34,206 bases of DNA from Candidatus Margulisbacteria bacterium GWF2_35_9 (lineage in GTDB: Bacteria; Margulisbacteria; Riflemargulisbacteria; GWF2-35-9). The notes below the pieces were generated by a model, which worked only from the letters and a program-made list of their open reading frames with translations, made no database searches and was not told the origin of the DNA. The position numbers and the translations under genes are program-made. Shown here in pieces: positions 32,646 to 34,206 of this stretch (positions are counted from its first letter, which is position 1; each line of letters begins with the position of its first letter). The DNA lies in NCBI GenBank assembly GCA_001783275.1, contig MFRH01000023.1:9335-43540 (forward strand), read 5' to 3'.

Positions 32646-34016
32646 ATGGGAAAACAAAAATTAGAGAATGATTTAAAAAGACAAACAATTTTAGGAAATC
32701 CAGATATTCAAGTTAAACAAAACAATAATAATCAAGAATCAATTCAAGACTTATTAGATGATAATATACCAATTGGTTTATTACATTTAGCTTTATATAA
32801 AAACGGTATAGGTAGTTTAAGTGAAAAAAGTTCTTGGATTAGTAAAGCAATTCAAGACCAAAAAAATAAGGGTTTATTCCCTTATGATCGATACATAAAA
32901 AATGGAAGCAATATTTCTGGACTTATTGTAGATGATGTAACAAATAAGGAAAAAGAATGTGTTATATGGACAAATAACCTTTATCTTGGATTAAATCGGG
33001 ATGAAAGAGTAATTAAAGCAACAAATGAAGCAACTATTAAATATGGTACAGGAAGTGGAACCTCAGCATTATCTGGTGGTTTCTGTGAATTACATGAGGC
33101 CCTAAGAAATAAACTAAAACAAGTTACAGGGAAAGAAGATGCCATAATATTTAGTACAGGTTTTACAACAAATTTTGGCGTTATAAGTTCTATTGCCTCA
33201 AACGGAGACCTTATATTATTCGATCGTGATTGTCATGCAAGTATTATTAATGGCGCATCTTTTTCAAATGCAGAAATGAGAAGTTTTAAACATAATGATG
33301 TCATTGATTTAGAGAAGAAAATTAAAAAATATTCGGCATCAAAAAACAATATATTTGTATTAATAGAAACAGTTTATTCTATGACCGGAGAAGAGGCTCC
33401 TTTAAAAGAGATCGTTGATTTAAAAAATAAATACGATTTTTATTTATATACTGATGAAGCACACTCATTTGGCTTGTATGGGGATAAGTTTAGTTCATAT
33501 TCCAAATATAAAGGACTATCAGATAATGTTGATTTTGTAATGAGTACTTTTTCTAAGACGACTGCATCCATTGGTGGTTTTGTTTCAGCAAAAAAAGAGT
33601 TTATTGATTATATAAAAACTAAATCAAGTCCCTACTTATTTCAAGCTACTTTACCCCCAGCCACTGTTGCAACTATTTTAAGTACGATTGAAATTGTTGA
33701 TCAAGAACCGGAACATAAGCGTAATTTATGGAGGAATACTAAATATATTAGATCAAGATTGAAAAATCTGGGGTTTAATCTTGGTGATGGGACAAGTCCA
33801 GTTATTTCGATTTATATTCTAGATCCGAATATTTTAGGGAATGTTTGTAAAGAAATGTATAATGAAGGTATTTTTACAAACTGGGTAGCATATCCTATGG
33901 TTAGTATAAATAAGGGGCGGCTCAGATTGCTAGTAACAGCCAGACACTCTAAAACGCAATTAGATAAAACAATAAAGGTTTTAGAACTTTTAGGTAATAA
34001 ATATAAAATTATATGA
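32646..34016 (+). CDS. Alpha-oxoamine synthase family PLP enzyme (BioF/KBL/CqsA-like)
   Basis: This 456-residue PLP-dependent enzyme condenses an acyl-CoA or acyl thioester with an amino acid with loss of CO2. Family motifs: GTGSGTSALSGGFCELHEALRNKL, His197 stacking on PLP (FDRDCHASIING), Asp270 (YTDEAHSFGLYG) and Schiff-base Lys304 (STFSKTTASIGGFVSAKK). It is about 60 residues longer than BioF, KBL or CqsA (near 390), because of an N-terminal extension of mostly polar helices (1-65). No biotin or threonine-catabolism gene is nearby. It overlaps the next membrane-protein gene by four bases. Family confidence is high; the substrate is unknown. Autoinducer synthesis, sphingoid-base-like lipid synthesis or 2-amino-3-ketobutyrate cleavage are all possible. 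Confidence 0.85.
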   Translation: MGKQKLENDLKRQTILGNPDIQVKQNNNNQESIQDLLDDNIPIGLLHLALYKNGIGSLSEKSSWISKAIQDQKNKGLFPYDRYIKNGSNISGLIVDDVTNKEKECVIWTNNLYLGLNRDERVIKATNEATIKYGTGSGTSALSGGFCELHEALRNKLKQVTGKEDAIIFSTGFTTNFGVISSIASNGDLILFDRDCHASIINGASFSNAEMRSFKHNDVIDLEKKIKKYSASKNNIFVLIETVYSMTGEEAPLKEIVDLKNKYDFYLYTDEAHSFGLYGDKFSSYSKYKGLSDNVDFVMSTFSKTTASIGGFVSAKKEFIDYIKTKSSPYLFQATLPPATVATILSTIEIVDQEPEHKRNLWRNTKYIRSRLKNLGFNLGDGTSPVISIYILDPNILGNVCKEMYNEGIFTNWVAYPMVSINKGRLRLLVTARHSKTQLDKTIKVLELLGNKYKII

Positions 34017-34206
34017 TCACGATTTTTGTTTTATTATCAAGGATTTCACCTCTAATTGCCACCATTATAAATATAATTATTGGGTTCCTTGTTCTTTTAA
34101 AAAGCAAGAATAAACAACAAGGTATTTGGTTTTTCCTATTTAATCTATTGCTCTCTATTTGGTCTTATAGTTGTTTTATACAAAGTACTTTCAATAATCA
34201 ATATTT
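34013..34206 (+). CDS. Multi-pass membrane protein, probable 7TM sensor N-terminus (partial)
   Basis: The frame from ATG 34013 is open to the end of the window (64 codons). It encodes MITIFVLLSRISPLIATIIN and onward: a first membrane helix to about residue 26, a basic KSKNKQQG turn and a second helix (GIWFFLFNLLLSIWSYSCF). The layout, with a helix, basic loop, then a Trp/Ser-ending second helix, is that of N-terminal 7TM sensor regions of histidine kinases and diguanylate cyclases. It starts in the ATGA overlap with the alpha-oxoamine synthase stop, so both are translated together. The output domain lies beyond the edge; a transporter or acyltransferase cannot be excluded. Confidence 0.55.
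   Translation, partial: MITIFVLLSRISPLIATIINIIIGFLVLLKSKNKQQGIWFFLFNLLLSIWSYSCFIQSTFNNQY

Overview
The window is AT-rich, densely packed chromosomal DNA from a bacterium with an outer membrane. The outer membrane is implied by a beta-barrel protein carrying S-layer homology (SLH) domains, large secreted proteins and a type II secretion pseudopilin. The lifestyle looks anaerobic or fermentative, because the window holds a V/A-type ATPase, a Rex redox repressor and a bacteriohemerythrin. The V-ATPase gene order (E, DUF2764, A, B, D, I, K, without C, F or H subunits) is the one known from spirochaetes and Chlamydiae. The PorV-like barrel fused to SLH domains does not fit those groups well. An uncultured candidate phylum (Margulisbacteria-like, for example) is my guess, held at low confidence. 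I saw no CRISPR array, insertion sequence, prophage, tRNA or rRNA.

Layout. 1-2375: the end of pyrC, then carA and xseA. 2376-2701: the only gene-free stretch over 300 bases, ending in a good promoter. 2702-11661: three-gene surface operon of two very large modular secreted proteins (Fn3-like, carbohydrate-binding-like and calcium-binding repeats, one with a T9SS/FlgD-like C-terminal domain) and a PorV/UPF0164-like barrel with three SLH domains. It ends in a bidirectional terminator facing two minus-strand genes, a tiny acidic Cys/His protein and a GspG-like pseudopilin. 12723-19781: seven-gene V-ATPase operon behind a TTGACT-N17-TATAAT promoter. 19856-20913: bacteriohemerythrin, then a zinc-ribbon/TPR protein. 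20996-23419: overlapping ispF-cysS-thiE, convergent with a STAS-like gene on the minus strand. 23984-25327: a GT39-type membrane glycosyltransferase. 25378-27906: thiol-redox operon (ArsR regulator, thioredoxin, CcdA, TlpA/ResA-like protein, pilus-chaperone-like protein) behind a perfect consensus promoter. 28024-29331: a transglutaminase-like/TPR protein. 29578-31384: rex-serA behind two Rex-type operators. 31545-34206: a small membrane protein, a stand-alone response regulator, an alpha-oxoamine synthase and the first 64 codons of a multi-pass membrane protein that resembles the sensor region of a 7TM histidine kinase.

How the genes work together. The V-ATPase K subunit keeps a Gln/Ser/Gln/Glu ligand set like that of Na+-binding rotor subunits, so sodium coupling is plausible. 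Thioredoxin, CcdA and the TlpA-like protein form a relay that carries electrons from the cytosol to exported thiols. Rex probably controls its own gene and serA in response to NADH/NAD+. The most intriguing cluster is at the right edge. The alpha-oxoamine synthase (the family that includes the autoinducer synthases CqsA and LqsA) overlaps the start of a probable membrane sensor by four bases, with a receiver-only response regulator just upstream. This could be an alpha-hydroxyketone-type signalling module, but the window ends before the sensor can be identified.
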